NCBI RefSeq assembly: GCF_001460635.1
Contig: NZ_LN907858.1
Coordinates: 682,001 to 746,000 of the forward strand
DNA from: Helicobacter typhlonius
Lineage (GTDB): Bacteria; Campylobacterota; Campylobacteria; Campylobacterales; Helicobacteraceae
Length of the DNA: 64,000 nucleotides
Direction: 5' to 3'
The notes under the pieces were generated by a model. It searched no databases and had not been told where the DNA came from. It worked only from the letters and a program-made list of their open reading frames with translations. Below, piece after piece: positions 46,565 through 57,500 of this stretch (positions are counted from its first letter, which is position 1; each line of letters begins with the position of its first letter). A program made the position numbers and the translations under genes.

Positions 46565-47563
46565 CTAAAATAATAAAATGCAGCCAGTGAGGAGCACATT
46601 AAGCAACCCGAGAGGAAGCATAATTTTCCAGCACATACGCATAAGCTGGTCGGGGCGCACGTGCGGGAATGTCGCCCTTACCCACATAAATAAAAAGATA
46701 AAAAAGCAAACCTTGAGTAAAATCGCAATGCCACCGGGGATAAAGCCCCAGTCGTTAAATCCTCCACAAAATATGAGACTTAAGATAAAGGCAGTGGCAA
46801 ACATATTTGCATACTCACCGATAAAAAACATTCCCCATTTTAAGCCGCTGTATTCGGTCGCAAACCCTGCAGTCAGCTCGGTTTCGTGCTCGAGCAAGTC
46901 AAAAGGCGTGCGGTTAAGCTCTACATAGGCGGCAATAATGAAAAGCACGAAAGCGAGAGGTTGTTTAAAAATGAGCCAATCAAGCATATTGCCTTGCTGA
47001 TAGGCGTTTATATCTATGAGCGATAACGAGCCAACGAGCATAAGTGGCGCGAGGAGAGAAAGAAAAGTAATCACTTCAAAGCTTAAAAATTGTAGAGCTG
47101 CCCTTGCACCACCGATGAGCGACCATTTATTCCCCGAGCTTAGTCCGGCAAGGAGTGGTGCATAGATACCACAGGAGCTCACAGCTAAGATAAACAGAAT
47201 CCCCACATTGATATCAGAAATAATAGGTGTAATCGTGTGTCCAAAAAGCTCAAATTGAGGGAAAAAGGGTATAGGTGCCATAGCGACAAATGCGGTAATT
47301 GCAGCGAGTGATGGCGCAAGGATAAAAATAGGTTTAATGGCATTTTGGGGGATAATATCCTCTTTGGTAAAGAGTTTGATGCCATCAGCAAGCACTTGCA
47401 ATAAACCATAGGGTCCCACATAGTTTGGTCCTATGCGTCTTTGAAAAAATCCCAGTATCTTACGCTCTAAATATGTGCCAAACCCTGCGAGTGCAGAGAA
47501 AATAAGCAGGACAACGATAATTTTTAAGATTGTCTCAATAATGCCACCTGTCAAATCACTCAT
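46565..47563 (-). CDS. nuoH: NADH-quinone oxidoreductase subunit H
   Basis: 332 residues, eight membrane helices. ERKILGFFQRRIGPNYVGPY, ALQFLSFEVITFLSLL and NRTPFDLLEHETELTAGFAT are the quinone-site signatures. AAGGA precedes the ATG, 2 bp after nuoG. Confidence 0.95.
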   Translation of the reverse strand: MSDLTGGIIETILKIIVVLLIFSALAGFGTYLERKILGFFQRRIGPNYVGPYGLLQVLADGIKLFTKEDIIPQNAIKPIFILAPSLAAITAFVAMAPIPFFPQFELFGHTITPIISDINVGILFILAVSSCGIYAPLLAGLSSGNKWSLIGGARAALQFLSFEVITFLSLLAPLMLVGSLSLIDINAYQQGNMLDWLIFKQPLAFVLFIIAAYVELNRTPFDLLEHETELTAGFATEYSGLKWGMFFIGEYANMFATAFILSLIFCGGFNDWGFIPGGIAILLKVCFFIFLFMWVRATFPHVRPDQLMRMCWKIMLPLGLLNVLLTGCILLF

Positions 47564-47565
47564 TT

Positions 47566-50115
47566 TTAATCCTTATGTGTAATATGTAAATTCGCCCAAG
47601 AATGCGAGGCAAAAATCTGCTCTGCGCCACGAAGTAATGGGCTAACAAGGAAGCAAGATGTGTTGAGACGATAATCGACAAACACCACCCCGCGCACTTC
47701 ATTTACAGAATCTGTGAGGCAAACACACTCGCCCTCTTTGAGCCCAAGCTCCTCTAAAAATACTGCACTTACATAAATGCCGACTTTATTTTGTAAATGC
47801 ACGCTGTGTGCTGTGTAAGCATTAAACTGCGAGGGAGAATTGAGTGCATACGCGTTGTAGGATTTGATATCTGGCAAGATAAGTGCTTTAGATTCTTCAC
47901 CCATAAGTGGCGTGATAGATAAGGACTTAAAGCGATAGCCTCGCATATCTGTGCCATCATTTAGGAATCTATTATCAAAATCATCAAATTCACAGCCACA
48001 AATAAGGCTCGTGTAATCAATCAAATAATCGCCTTTCATATCAAACGCTTTAGCAATATCGCTCAAATCATATCCCTTGAAAGGTAGGGCAGGTTTAAGA
48101 GGTAAGATTCTAGAATCTATGCTTGTGTAAGTGCCCTCTAATTGATTAATTGCTGGGAGGATAAAATCTGGCGCAATTTTTTGCGTAAAATCCTCCGTGT
48201 GTGCGTATTCTTTGGGGCTAGATTCGCTTATGTTAGAATCTACGCAAGATGTGGAGCTTTTGCTAGATTGAGAATCTGTGTTGATAAAATTAGATTCACA
48301 CACAAAATCGCCACTGGTGCGATAACCGACACTAAAGCTATTTTCGCTTTTTTGTTTCTTAGGGCTTAGGTTGCAAATCATCGCTAGTCCTAGCGCATTT
48401 GCAAATGGTGGCACAAGAAGCACCTTGATAAAGCCTTTAGATTCTAAAATACCGAGTATTTTGGCTAAAACCTGCGCTTGTGAATCCGCATACACATCTG
48501 CACCAATCGCCACTACAGGCTGATTTTGGCATACCAAACTTAAGGCGGCTAAATGTTCGCTGCTGATATTTGCATCACTCAAAGCTTTATAGGTAACTTC
48601 CTCTTTCATCTCCTCAACAATTTCTGTGGTTTCTGTGCTTATCTCCTCTCCCACCTCGTTTGTTGTTGTGATTGTCTTTTTCACCTCTTTTTGCACCGGT
48701 GTTTGCGTAATGCACTTGCTTTCAAGGATTGGCTTTATTATCTCCTCAAGCGTTTGTGTTTGCGAATCTTTATCTGGATTTGTAAGCAAGTAAGCAAGGG
48801 CTAAGCTCCCCACAGCCACATTAAGAGCGTTTGGGTGGTAATTTATGCTACTAAGATTCTTGCTTAGATTTTGTATGAGGCTATCACTTAATGGGTGCAT
48901 ATACACCGCTTGCGAACCTTTAGAAATCCTTAATTTGTTATTCAACATATAACGCAAAGTAGGCACTTCATAGTTTATCGCACTACCGATAATCACCACA
49001 TTTTGGGCTTCCTTAAAATGTGACAGATTGTTGAGCGTGGCTTTTTGCACGTGGGTAAGAAATGCGTTGATAAAGTGCTTGAAATGTAGCGCTTCCTCAT
49101 TATGTAAGGTGCAGTTGTGAATCTTGGCGATGTGATTAAGTACAAACGCTTCTTCATTGGTTGTTTGATTGCCCACATTAATGCTTGTGGCTTTTTTGAA
49201 CGCATCAATCGCAGCTTGGAGATTTTGACTTGGATTCACACTTGAGCTCACATCATAGCCATATCGCCCCGCACCGCAAATAGGGTTAAAGTAAAAATCA
49301 TTTTTTACACGATAAATATGCGGTGTGCCGAGTGTATCATTATGGCGCACCTCATAGATAACCTTACAGCCCATAGGGCAGTGGATACAAGTAGATTCTA
49401 TCTTTTTGAGCTCCCACGCATTCGCCTTATATTTAAAGTCATTTGTGCTTAAAGCCCCCACAGGACACACGCTAATACACTCACCACAGTCAAAACAAGG
49501 TGTATCGCCCACGAAATCAATGAGTGCCTTTTGCTTACGCGACCACACGCTTAGTGCATCTTTTGGCATTGAATCTTTCCACAATGCGCTATCGACCGCG
49601 TTTAAATCAGCTTTTTGAGCCTTGAGATTTGCCTCACCTAGATTATCCTTGCAGGTGGTCGCGCAACGCTCACACATAATGCAAAGATTTGGGTCATAGA
49701 CTGCCTTTGCCCACGACTTATGTGCTTTATGGTTTTCTTTGATGTGATAGTTTTGTGATTCTACTTTCATTTTAAGCGTGTAGTTTTGTAGCTCGCATTC
49801 CCCGCTTTTGTCGCAAACACCACATTGCAAGGGGTGATTCACATCATAGCTTTGCATAATAGCGTTGCGCTCTTTATTAATTTCCTCTGTGTGCGTGAGG
49901 ATATTCATACCTTCTTTTGCCTTGCTGTTGCAAGAATAATTGCGTTTGCCATCAATATCCACCATACAGAGCTTACAAGCCATAGTGGGCGAGCAGCCGG
50001 AGAGATAGCAAATAGTGGGGATTTCTATGCCCTCTCTACGCGCGATTTGCAGGATACTCTCGCCCTCATTGCACGAGAGTGTGCGTCCATTGATTGTGAT
50101 AGTAATTTTATTCAT
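47566..50115 (-). CDS. nuoG: NADH-quinone oxidoreductase subunit G
   Basis: 849 residues. N-terminal [2Fe-2S] domain (CYLSGCSPTMACKLC), the His-Cys cluster region (HPLQCGVCDKSGEC), a two-cluster ferredoxin part (CIMCERCATTCKDN and CFDCGECISVCPVGAL), then the molybdopterin-oxidoreductase-like domain (CIHCPMGCK onward). Residues about 467-505 hold a Thr/Glu/Lys-rich charged insertion. Without a canonical NuoEF module, electrons probably enter from another donor. ATGA overlap with the gene upstream. Confidence 0.93.
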   Translation of the reverse strand: MNKITITINGRTLSCNEGESILQIARREGIEIPTICYLSGCSPTMACKLCMVDIDGKRNYSCNSKAKEGMNILTHTEEINKERNAIMQSYDVNHPLQCGVCDKSGECELQNYTLKMKVESQNYHIKENHKAHKSWAKAVYDPNLCIMCERCATTCKDNLGEANLKAQKADLNAVDSALWKDSMPKDALSVWSRKQKALIDFVGDTPCFDCGECISVCPVGALSTNDFKYKANAWELKKIESTCIHCPMGCKVIYEVRHNDTLGTPHIYRVKNDFYFNPICGAGRYGYDVSSSVNPSQNLQAAIDAFKKATSINVGNQTTNEEAFVLNHIAKIHNCTLHNEEALHFKHFINAFLTHVQKATLNNLSHFKEAQNVVIIGSAINYEVPTLRYMLNNKLRISKGSQAVYMHPLSDSLIQNLSKNLSSINYHPNALNVAVGSLALAYLLTNPDKDSQTQTLEEIIKPILESKCITQTPVQKEVKKTITTTNEVGEEISTETTEIVEEMKEEVTYKALSDANISSEHLAALSLVCQNQPVVAIGADVYADSQAQVLAKILGILESKGFIKVLLVPPFANALGLAMICNLSPKKQKSENSFSVGYRTSGDFVCESNFINTDSQSSKSSTSCVDSNISESSPKEYAHTEDFTQKIAPDFILPAINQLEGTYTSIDSRILPLKPALPFKGYDLSDIAKAFDMKGDYLIDYTSLICGCEFDDFDNRFLNDGTDMRGYRFKSLSITPLMGEESKALILPDIKSYNAYALNSPSQFNAYTAHSVHLQNKVGIYVSAVFLEELGLKEGECVCLTDSVNEVRGVVFVDYRLNTSCFLVSPLLRGAEQIFASHSWANLHITHKD

Positions 50116-50963
50116 AGTATCACCTCGACTTTTTTATAAGGATAGCCTATGTTGTTTAGCGTGGAAGTATAAAGCATAGCAATCGTGCCTTTTTTGGTGT
50201 TATCACACTCACACACGGCATCAATGCGGTTAGATTCAAAGCTAAGGGTAATGTGCTGCTTGGATTTGAGCTTGAGCGCGGGGGCAAAGAGTGGCGGAAG
50301 TGTAAGTGTATTTATAGAATCTTTGCTAACTGCGCTATTTGAATAGGGCAAAACATATATAAAATTTCCATTGGATTCAGGCAAATCCTCACATATTTGC
50401 AAAGTATTCTGTGCTTTGGAATCTGTGCTATTTGAGGTGTTTTTAAAATCTATATGAGAATCTAAAATCTCTGGCATAATAATATCAATATGCCTGCTCT
50501 TACCGAGTATGCCACATATCAAGGCAATATCCCTTGCATTTGGGTGAAAGGCTAGTTCAGTGCCAAGCACGAGTGCAAGGGTTTTTTTTGAAACTTGTGT
50601 GTGTTGTGTGATAAACTCTAGTTCCTCTTCAGCGAGATTGGTTTCAGAAGATAGATAACCCATATCTACTTGCTCTAGCGATGTTTGAAGCTCATTTGTT
50701 TTAGAATATTCGCCTTCAAGCAGATGTAAAAGCGTGTGGGCAAGAAGCCACATTACGCCAAATTCCGTGCCAACTTCATAGCGCAAAGATTTTATAGCTT
50801 TACTCTCATTGATAAAAAGCGGATGTAGGACAAAAAGTTGCTTATCCGCAGGAAGGGTGTGCCAAAAGTAACCAAAGCTAAGGATTGTATCATAGTCTGC
50901 AAAATCCTTTTTTATAGGCTTTTGTGAAGTTTGAAAAATATGTGTAGCAAAGGATTGTATCAC
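50112..50963 (-). CDS. Epsilonproteobacterial complex I subunit in the NuoF position (HP1265-like)
   Basis: 283 residues from GTG 50963, chosen because AAGGAGG lies five bases upstream and the codon overlaps the previous stop (GTGA). It has none of the FMN or NADH motifs of NuoF. Blocks such as YDTILSFGYFWHTLPADKQL and FGVMWLLAHTLLHLLEG mark it as the protein that fills this place in H. pylori and Campylobacter. It is thought to help couple a non-NADH donor such as flavodoxin or ferredoxin to complex I. Middle region (about 180-215) is Ser/Asn-rich. Confidence 0.8.
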   Translation of the reverse strand: MIQSFATHIFQTSQKPIKKDFADYDTILSFGYFWHTLPADKQLFVLHPLFINESKAIKSLRYEVGTEFGVMWLLAHTLLHLLEGEYSKTNELQTSLEQVDMGYLSSETNLAEEELEFITQHTQVSKKTLALVLGTELAFHPNARDIALICGILGKSRHIDIIMPEILDSHIDFKNTSNSTDSKAQNTLQICEDLPESNGNFIYVLPYSNSAVSKDSINTLTLPPLFAPALKLKSKQHITLSFESNRIDAVCECDNTKKGTIAMLYTSTLNNIGYPYKKVEVIL

Positions 50964-51187
50964 TTTTGCCTCCTTACTACGATACTCCAATCCACCTCGT
51001 TAAAACGTAGGCTATTGAGCAACTCATCACCACGATTAAGGATACAATCAGTAGCTTTTTGCACATTTGCAAAATCTCTTACCTCGAAAAGAAAAATCCC
51101 CACCTCACCACTCTCTAGGCTATCACACAGCTCGTTTAAGCGATTTTCAAAGTCATTTGATAAATGTCGCAAATCATATCGTTTCAT
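50960..51187 (-). CDS. Epsilonproteobacterial complex I small subunit in the NuoE position (HP1264-like)
   Basis: 75 residues, starting MKRYDLRHLSNDFENRLNEL, with no [2Fe-2S] cysteines, so it is not NuoE. Size and place match the short protein encoded at this locus in H. pylori and Campylobacter. AAGGGGA precedes the ATG. Probably an adaptor between the peripheral arm and its electron donor. Confidence 0.8.
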   Translation of the reverse strand: MKRYDLRHLSNDFENRLNELCDSLESGEVGIFLFEVRDFANVQKATDCILNRGDELLNSLRFNEVDWSIVVRRQK

Positions 51188-51198
51188 TAGAATCCCCT

Positions 51199-52428
51199 TT
51201 ATCTATCGACTTCGCCAAAAACGACATTTGTCGAGCCAAGAATAGTCGGCACATCAGCGAGATAATGTCCCACTAAAAGCTCTTGTAATGCACCAGTGTG
51301 GTAAAAGCTCGGGGTTCTAATTTTGAGGCGATGAGGAGAGGGACTGCCTTGAGAATGGATAAAGAAACCCAACTCACCTTTGGGAGATTCAGTAGGTACA
51401 TACACTTCGCCCACAGGTGGGCGCATACCCTGCGTAACAAGCACGAAATGCTGCATTAGTGAGTAGTTTTGCGTCATAATATCCTCTTTGGGTGCGGAGA
51501 TGTAGCGCGCATCTTTTGCCATAGTTTCCGGACTCGTGCTAGGGTAGAGAGCAACGAGCTGCTTTAGAATCTTTAGCGATTGATACACTTCCTCAATATA
51601 GAGCTGATACCTCGCGTAGCAATCACCCTCATTTGCTACAGGCACTTCAAAATCAAGCTGTGAGTAGAGCTCATAAGGATTGTGTTTGCGAATATCCCAT
51701 TTGATACCGCTTCCGCGCGCCATAATACCACTTAAACTCCATTGCTTGACAAAATCTTGTGAAATCACACCCACATTTTCAAGGCGAATGCGCCAGATTC
51801 TATTTTTATCGAGTAATCCACGCACTAAATCAAGTGTTTTAAGCACACTCTGTGTCCATTTTTCTACACTCTCTATAAAATTATGGGGCAAATCAAGTGG
51901 CACGCCACCGATACGAATAGCATTGTGCGTAAGTCTTGCCCCGCAATAATCCTCCATTAAATCCAAGCCATACTCGCGCTCGATAAAGCAATATAAAAAA
52001 ATAGACAAAGCCCCAACATCCATTCCGTGTATGCCAAGGAAGAAAATATGAGAGATAATGCGATTAATTTCTAAAAGCATTGTGCGGATAACTTGCGCCC
52101 GAAGTGGCACTTCTACGCCGATGAGCTTTTCTACCGCTGCAGCAAAAGCGTAATTATTGCTCGTAGCAGCGATATAATCAAGTCTATCGGTAGTTGGCAT
52201 AAATTCATTATAAATCATATTTTCAGCCATTTTTTCTACACCGCGGTGCAAGTAGCCAATATCAGGCGTGGCTTTTATGATTTTTTCGTGTTCTAGTTCT
52301 AAAATGAGGCGTAATTGTCCGTGTGCAGAGGGGTGCTGTGGTCCAAAATTAAGCACCATTTTATCATTCTCTTGTTCAAAAAAGATATTTTCAAAATTCG
52401 GCTTTAATTTCGTGTAGTTCTGCTTCAT
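51199..52428 (-). CDS. nuoD: NADH-quinone oxidoreductase subunit D
   Basis: 409 residues, the 49-kDa quinone-site subunit. [20 protein letters not shown] near the start, [21 protein letters not shown]-type region and the C-terminal [18 protein letters not shown] are all family blocks. Overlaps nuoC by 4 bp. Confidence 0.95.
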   Translation of the reverse strand: MKQNYTKLKPNFENIFFEQENDKMVLNFGPQHPSAHGQLRLILELEHEKIIKATPDIGYLHRGVEKMAENMIYNEFMPTTDRLDYIAATSNNYAFAAAVEKLIGVEVPLRAQVIRTMLLEINRIISHIFFLGIHGMDVGALSIFLYCFIEREYGLDLMEDYCGARLTHNAIRIGGVPLDLPHNFIESVEKWTQSVLKTLDLVRGLLDKNRIWRIRLENVGVISQDFVKQWSLSGIMARGSGIKWDIRKHNPYELYSQLDFEVPVANEGDCYARYQLYIEEVYQSLKILKQLVALYPSTSPETMAKDARYISAPKEDIMTQNYSLMQHFVLVTQGMRPPVGEVYVPTESPKGELGFFIHSQGSPSPHRLKIRTPSFYHTGALQELLVGHYLADVPTILGSTNVVFGEVDR

Positions 52429-53168
52429 CTTCGCGCCTTTAATTTTGTGTTTGTCTTGAGGGATTTGATGAGTGGGGGCGTTTTTTCCTCTTGAAAAGTG
52501 AGATTAAAATCAATTTCTGCAAAGTCTTTGCTATTTTGCCTATCAATTCTCGCGCTGTCTCGTTGCTCCGCGCCGATAATCTCGCGATATTCCTTACCAA
52601 AGATTCTATCTATTTCATACCATTGTGCGTATTCATCGCCTTGCAAAGGATAGGATTTAAGGAGTGGATGCCCCACCCAATCGTGTGGCATAAGCAGTCT
52701 TTGTAGGCAGGGATGTCCTTCAAAGATAATGCCAAACATATCGTAGCACTCACGCTCACTCCAATTTGCACTTTTAAAGAGTGAAGCAACCGATGCGATA
52801 TTTTGCCCTTTTTTGATTTTTGTTTTGATTTTTAGACGTTTTGAGCTCGTATCTTGGAGATTCAAAAGGAGGTAGAATAATTCAAATTCATTGCTTTCCT
52901 CTATCTTATCAATCGCGCTCATCTCTGTAAGTGCGGTATAACCCAATGCGTGAAGCTCGGCAATGAGTGCGAGAAGTTGTGTAGATTCCACCCAAAGTGT
53001 TGCAAAGCCATTTTCTATGTAGCTCTCTGTAATGGGTGTGCTGATAGCTTTTAGCTCATTGTCAAATCCCTCAAGCGGGATTCTTGGTGATGTAGGGGTA
53101 ACATCAAAGCGGTGCGTATAATACACGCTTTTTTGTGCGTTGGCTTTAGGAGGATTTTGTCGTATCAT
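52425..53168 (-). CDS. nuoC: NADH-quinone oxidoreductase subunit C
   Basis: 247 residues, 30-kDa subunit. [20 protein letters not shown] followed by [17 protein letters not shown] is the signature. The C-terminal ~60 residues are a charged extension. AAGGAG precedes the ATG. Confidence 0.93.
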   Translation of the reverse strand: MIRQNPPKANAQKSVYYTHRFDVTPTSPRIPLEGFDNELKAISTPITESYIENGFATLWVESTQLLALIAELHALGYTALTEMSAIDKIEESNEFELFYLLLNLQDTSSKRLKIKTKIKKGQNIASVASLFKSANWSERECYDMFGIIFEGHPCLQRLLMPHDWVGHPLLKSYPLQGDEYAQWYEIDRIFGKEYREIIGAEQRDSARIDRQNSKDFAEIDFNLTFQEEKTPPLIKSLKTNTKLKARR

Positions 53169-53180
53169 TTTGTCTCCTTG

Positions 53181-53690
53181 CTATACAAGTCGCTTTGGTA
53201 CTTTTTGTGGAATGGCTTTATTTTTGCGAATCTTTTGCTGTAAAGCCATAATCGCATATTGCAAAGTTTCCGGGCGAGGAGCGCAGCCGGGCAAATAAAT
53301 ATCCACTGGTATGATTCTATCCACGCCTTGCACGGTGGAGTAGGTATTAAACATTCCACCGGTATTAGCGCAACTTCCCATAGAGATTACCCATTTTGGT
53401 TCAGGCATTTGGTCATAAAGTCTGCGGGCAAATTCAGCGTGTTTTTTAGTAAGAGTGCCAGAGATTATCATTAAATCCGCTTGTCGAGGCGAGGCACGAA
53501 AGATAGAACCGAATCTATCAAGATCAAAGCGACTCCCACCTGTTGCCATCATTTCAATTGCGCAACAAGCCAAGCCATAGGTTAAGCCCCATAATGAATT
53601 GCTGCGCCCCCAATTTAAGAACTTATCCACGCTACTTAGCGCAATAGGTAATCCTGCACTTTGTGTATAATTTACTTGATGTTTTGCCAC
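53181..53690 (-). CDS. nuoB: NADH-quinone oxidoreductase subunit B (cluster N2)
   Basis: 169 residues from GTG 53690, which has AAGGAG at 7 bases; a GTG seven codons further upstream is possible. Cluster N2 ligands: LACCAIEMM (tandem Cys), [10 protein letters not shown] and PGCAPRPE. Overlaps the nuoA end by 19 bp. Confidence 0.93.
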   Translation of the reverse strand: MAKHQVNYTQSAGLPIALSSVDKFLNWGRSNSLWGLTYGLACCAIEMMATGGSRFDLDRFGSIFRASPRQADLMIISGTLTKKHAEFARRLYDQMPEPKWVISMGSCANTGGMFNTYSTVQGVDRIIPVDIYLPGCAPRPETLQYAIMALQQKIRKNKAIPQKVPKRLV

Positions 53691-54076
53691 GATAACGCTC
53701 CTTTTTTCCACGCATAAATGAATCCTATCACTAAAAGCGCAATAAAACTTAGCATTTCAAAAAATACGAAGTTGCCAAGCCCCATATATGCAAAAATCTT
53801 AAAATCAATAGCCCACGGAATCATAAAAATCACTTCAATATCAAAAAGCACAAAAAGCAGGGCGAAGATAAAAAAATGCGTGGAGATTCTGTTTTGCTGT
53901 TTTGCTGGAGTTGGTCCGCACTCATAGGTAGAGACTTTGAGTTTCTCTCTTTCTTTTTTAGCAAGTTTGCGCGAGATAATGCGTTGCAAACGAAGCGTGA
54001 GCGTGAAAGCGATGCAGGTTAGCACAAAGAGTATAAAAACACCAAAATATGGGTGCTCAAAGGTAGAATGGCTCAT
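53672..54076 (-). CDS. nuoA: NADH-quinone oxidoreductase subunit A
   Basis: 134 residues, three membrane helices; [18 protein letters not shown] and [20 protein letters not shown] with the conserved acidic residues identify it. First gene of the nuo operon; a 125-bp gap to yebC presumably holds the promoter. Confidence 0.94.
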   Translation of the reverse strand: MSHSTFEHPYFGVFILFVLTCIAFTLTLRLQRIISRKLAKKEREKLKVSTYECGPTPAKQQNRISTHFFIFALLFVLFDIEVIFMIPWAIDFKIFAYMGLGNFVFFEMLSFIALLVIGFIYAWKKGALSWQNIK

Positions 54077-54201
54077 TTTATTCCTTATACATCATTTGAT
54101 AGTGCGATTGTAATGTGTAGATTCTAATAAAAAGCTTATTTGGTAAAAAAATATTTTACAAAAGCATAACATCGGGTTACTTTTTTACTTTATTTTTTTA
54201 T

Positions 54202-54918
54202 TTATTGGATGTTTGTATAAACCGCCTGCACATCATCATCTTCCTCAATCCTATCTAAGAGCTTTTCAATCTCCTGCATTTGCATCTCATCAAGCGTGAT
54301 GGGAGAGGTGGGAATCCTCTGCAAACTCGCCTTAAGCAGAGGAATTTTTAAAGATTCAAAACCCTCATTTAAGGTGCCAAAGTCCTTATAATCACCATAG
54401 GCGATATAATACACCCCTTCTTCGTCCTCTACACTCTCTAGCTCCTCTAATCCATAATCAATCAGTGCGAGCTCTAAATCAGCAATATTTTCTTGTGTGC
54501 GAAATTCAAATACACTCTTGCGCGCAAACATAAAATCCACCGAACCATTAGTAAGGATATTTGCATTTGGGGTTTTATTGAAATAACTTTTGATGTTTGC
54601 TATCGTGCGCGTGGGATTATCGGTCGTGCATTCGATAAAAATTAGCACGCCATAAGCAGCCTTGCCCTCATAGGTAATTTCACTAAAAGTGCCGTCTTTG
54701 CCACTTGCGCGCTTAATGGCGGCATCGATATTATCCTTTGGCATATTTTGTGCCTTAGCGTTTGCAATAGCGGTGCGGAGTTTTGCATTCATCGTGGGGT
54801 CAATACCGCTCTCCTTAGCAGCGTAAGTGATTGCTTTTGCGAGTTTTGGAAAAACCTTACTCATCTTGTCCCAACGCTTTTCTTTCGCGGCGCGGCGGTA
54901 TTCAAATGCTCTTCCCAT
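54202..54918 (-). CDS. yebC: YebC/PmpR-family regulator / translation factor
   Basis: 238 residues, full length. [35 protein letters not shown] and [13 protein letters not shown] are family blocks. Members were described as transcription regulators and more recently as factors that ease ribosome stalling at proline runs. AAGGA precedes the ATG. Monocistronic and divergent from ctpA. Confidence 0.92.
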   Translation of the reverse strand: MGRAFEYRRAAKEKRWDKMSKVFPKLAKAITYAAKESGIDPTMNAKLRTAIANAKAQNMPKDNIDAAIKRASGKDGTFSEITYEGKAAYGVLIFIECTTDNPTRTIANIKSYFNKTPNANILTNGSVDFMFARKSVFEFRTQENIADLELALIDYGLEELESVEDEEGVYYIAYGDYKDFGTLNEGFESLKIPLLKASLQRIPTSPITLDEMQMQEIEKLLDRIEEDDDVQAVYTNIQ

Positions 54919-55120
54919 AGTATTCCTTCTATAAAATCTTGCTTTTTTTTAGAAAAGAGCGCATTATAACCTAAAGATTCTAATACAATCTTTAGAATCT
55001 GCTCGTGTTAGTATTCTATAAGAATTTCATTATGATATTAGCTGTGTAATTTATGCAGATTCTAAAAACTTCATTCACAATAAAATTACATAATTAAAAA
55101 AATATATAGTTTTTTTGAGA

Positions 55121-55126
55121 TAAAAT
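55121..55126 (+). promoter_or_regulatory. Putative -10 box (TAAAAT) for the ctpA-pur operon
   Basis: TAAAAT in the context TGAGATAAAATGG after a T run, about 42 bp before the ctpA start; the best -10 candidate in this gap. Confidence 0.35.
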
Positions 55127-55167
55127 GGTGCCTTTTAAATTTTTATCACATTTTCAAGGGTAATATA

Positions 55168-56505
55168 ATGATGAATAAATCGCGCGTTGTTTTATCGGGC
55201 ATTATCATTTCATTGTTGGTAAGTTCTGCGCTGTTTGTGGGGCTGGTGGCTAATGAGACACAAAAAGTTAAGCCAAATTCACAAGAAAATAAATTAGAAT
55301 CTTTCAAAAAACTGCGTCGTATTATGGCTATTGTGGAGGAAAATTATGTCGATGAGCTAAGCTTTGATGAGATCGCGAATAAGGCAATTGATGGGCTTTT
55401 AAGCAATCTTGATGCACATTCTACCTACCTTAATAAGAAAAAATTTGATGATTTGCGCGCCAATATTGATGGTGAGTTTGGTGGCATTGGTATCACGGTG
55501 GGCTTAAAAGATGGTGCTTTGACAATTATTGCACCTGTTGATGGCACACCCGGAGACAAGGCAGGGTTAAAAAGTGGCGATGTTATTGTGAAGGTAAATG
55601 ACAAAAGCACGATTGATATGAGTATTGATGATGCAGTAAATCTTATGCGTGGCACACCTCGCACAAAGGTGGAGCTTACTATTGTGCGTAAGGGTGAAGC
55701 AAAACCTCTAAATTTTAGTATTGTAAGAGATATTATCAAGATGGATTTTGTAAAGGTGCGCAAGATTCAAGATACTGATTTTGCATATGTGCGTGTAGCA
55801 TCGTTTGATAAAAATGTAACGCGGAATGTATTAAGCTCGCTCAAACAAATGGGTAAAGTAAAAGGTATTGTGCTTGATTTACGTAATAATCCGGGTGGAG
55901 CACTTGACCAAGCAGTTGATTTGAGTAGATTATTCATCAAAAATGGTGTGATTGTTACCCAAAAAGGACGCAATAAAAATGACAACGTTGAATATAGAGC
56001 AACAAATGCTCCTTATGCTTCTGTGCCTATTGTTGTGCTTGTTAATGGTGGAAGTGCAAGTGCAAGTGAGATTGTCGCAGGTGCATTACAAGACCATAAA
56101 CGTGCCGTGCTTGTCGGAGAACAAACTTTTGGCAAAGGCAGTGTGCAGACCATTATGCAAATAGACCAAAATGAGGGCTTGAAGCTCACAACGGCAAAAT
56201 ATTATCTTCCTAGTGGCAGGACGATTCAAGCTGTGGGCGTTACACCGGATATTATTGTGTATCCGGGTGCTGCGCCGGAGAATGAAAATAACTTCAATAT
56301 TAAAGAATCTGATTTAAAGAGACATCTGCAGGGGGAACTTGAGAAAGTCAATCAACAAAATACAAAGACAAAAACTGACAATGAAGATAAAAAAGTCCTA
56401 AGTGAAAGTGCGATTTATCAAGACATTCAGCTTAAAAGTGCGATTGATGTACTTAAGGCGTGGGATGTGATAGGCGTTACAAAACTAACCAACAAGGGGA
56501 AATAA
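55168..56505 (+). CDS. ctpA: S41 carboxyl-terminal processing peptidase
   Basis: 445 residues. An N-terminal membrane/signal segment (about 8-26), a PDZ domain (about 95-175, [14 protein letters not shown] and [13 protein letters not shown]), and the protease domain with catalytic Ser in [18 protein letters not shown] and Lys in [12 protein letters not shown]. It trims or degrades periplasmic proteins near the cell wall. AAGGGT precedes the ATG; its stop overlaps the purC start by one base. Confidence 0.93.
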   Translation: MMNKSRVVLSGIIISLLVSSALFVGLVANETQKVKPNSQENKLESFKKLRRIMAIVEENYVDELSFDEIANKAIDGLLSNLDAHSTYLNKKKFDDLRANIDGEFGGIGITVGLKDGALTIIAPVDGTPGDKAGLKSGDVIVKVNDKSTIDMSIDDAVNLMRGTPRTKVELTIVRKGEAKPLNFSIVRDIIKMDFVKVRKIQDTDFAYVRVASFDKNVTRNVLSSLKQMGKVKGIVLDLRNNPGGALDQAVDLSRLFIKNGVIVTQKGRNKNDNVEYRATNAPYASVPIVVLVNGGSASASEIVAGALQDHKRAVLVGEQTFGKGSVQTIMQIDQNEGLKLTTAKYYLPSGRTIQAVGVTPDIIVYPGAAPENENNFNIKESDLKRHLQGELEKVNQQNTKTKTDNEDKKVLSESAIYQDIQLKSAIDVLKAWDVIGVTKLTNKGK

Positions 56506-57215
56506 TGGCAAAGACAAATATGCTCTATGAAGGCAAGGGTAAAAAACTTTTTGAAACAGATGATAAAAATGTGCTACTTGCGGAGTTTAAAGACGACTTG
56601 ACTGCTTTTAATGCAGAGAAAAAAGGTTCTGAATCTGGCAAGGGTGCGTTAAATTGTCGCATTAGCACTTTGCTTTTTACGCTTTTGGAAAAAGAGGGTA
56701 TAAAAACACATTTCATAAAACAAACAGACGATAACAAAATGTTATGCAAGAGGGTAAGTATTATCCCCATAGAAGTGGTTACGCGCAATATTGCCACTGG
56801 TTCACTCACAAAGCGCTTAGGTATAAAAGAGGGGAATGTGCTTCCTTATCCACTTGTGGAGTTTTACTACAAAGATGATGCACTAGGTGATCCGCTTATT
56901 AACGATGAGCATTGTGAGATTTTGGGCTTAATCAAAGAGCGGGGTGAGATTCATATCTTAAGAGAGCAGGCGCGTAAAGTTAATGATGTGTTAAAGGCAT
57001 TTTTTGATAAGAGGGATTTGAAACTCGTGGATTTCAAGCTTGAATTTGGACGTGATAATGAGGGGAATATTATTCTTGCCGATGAGATTAGTCCTGATAG
57101 TTGTAGGTTCTGGGATAAAAGTACGAATGAAAAGCTTGATAAAGATAGATTTAGACAAGATTTGGGTAATGTGAAAGTCGCGTATGAAGAGGTTTTGCGC
57201 CGTATTTTGACATAA
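56505..57215 (+). CDS. purC: Phosphoribosylaminoimidazole-succinocarboxamide synthase
   Basis: 236 residues from ATG 56505 (TAATG with the ctpA stop, AAGGGGA before it). [31 protein letters not shown] and [15 protein letters not shown] are SAICAR synthetase signatures. It joins aspartate to CAIR in purine synthesis. Confidence 0.95.
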   Translation: MAKTNMLYEGKGKKLFETDDKNVLLAEFKDDLTAFNAEKKGSESGKGALNCRISTLLFTLLEKEGIKTHFIKQTDDNKMLCKRVSIIPIEVVTRNIATGSLTKRLGIKEGNVLPYPLVEFYYKDDALGDPLINDEHCEILGLIKERGEIHILREQARKVNDVLKAFFDKRDLKLVDFKLEFGRDNEGNIILADEISPDSCRFWDKSTNEKLDKDRFRQDLGNVKVAYEEVLRRILT

Positions 57216-57257
57216 TGGCGTAACATAAAAGTGATAAATTAATGTAGAGGGCAAATA

Positions 57258-57500
57258 ATGAAAGTAAAAGTGCTTGTTTGTTTGAAAGAGGGGGTGCTTG
57301 ACCCTCAAGCGAAAGCTATTTTTCACGCGCTAAGTGCGCACGGGTTTGATAGTTTGCAAAATGTGAAGCTTTCAAAAGAGATTATTTTGGACTTGCAGGA
57401 GAGTGATAAGGACAAGGCACATTCACTCGTGCAGGATATGTGCGAGAATCTACTCGCAAATGTTGTGATTGAAGATTATAGTATTGAGATTTTGCAATGA
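57258..57500 (+). CDS. purS: Phosphoribosylformylglycinamidine synthase subunit PurS
   Basis: 80 residues. VKVLVCLKEGVLDPQAKAIF is the family start. PurS links PurQ and PurL in the small-subunit type of FGAM synthase. GAGGG precedes the ATG; stop overlaps purQ (ATGA). Confidence 0.93.
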   Translation: MKVKVLVCLKEGVLDPQAKAIFHALSAHGFDSLQNVKLSKEIILDLQESDKDKAHSLVQDMCENLLANVVIEDYSIEILQ

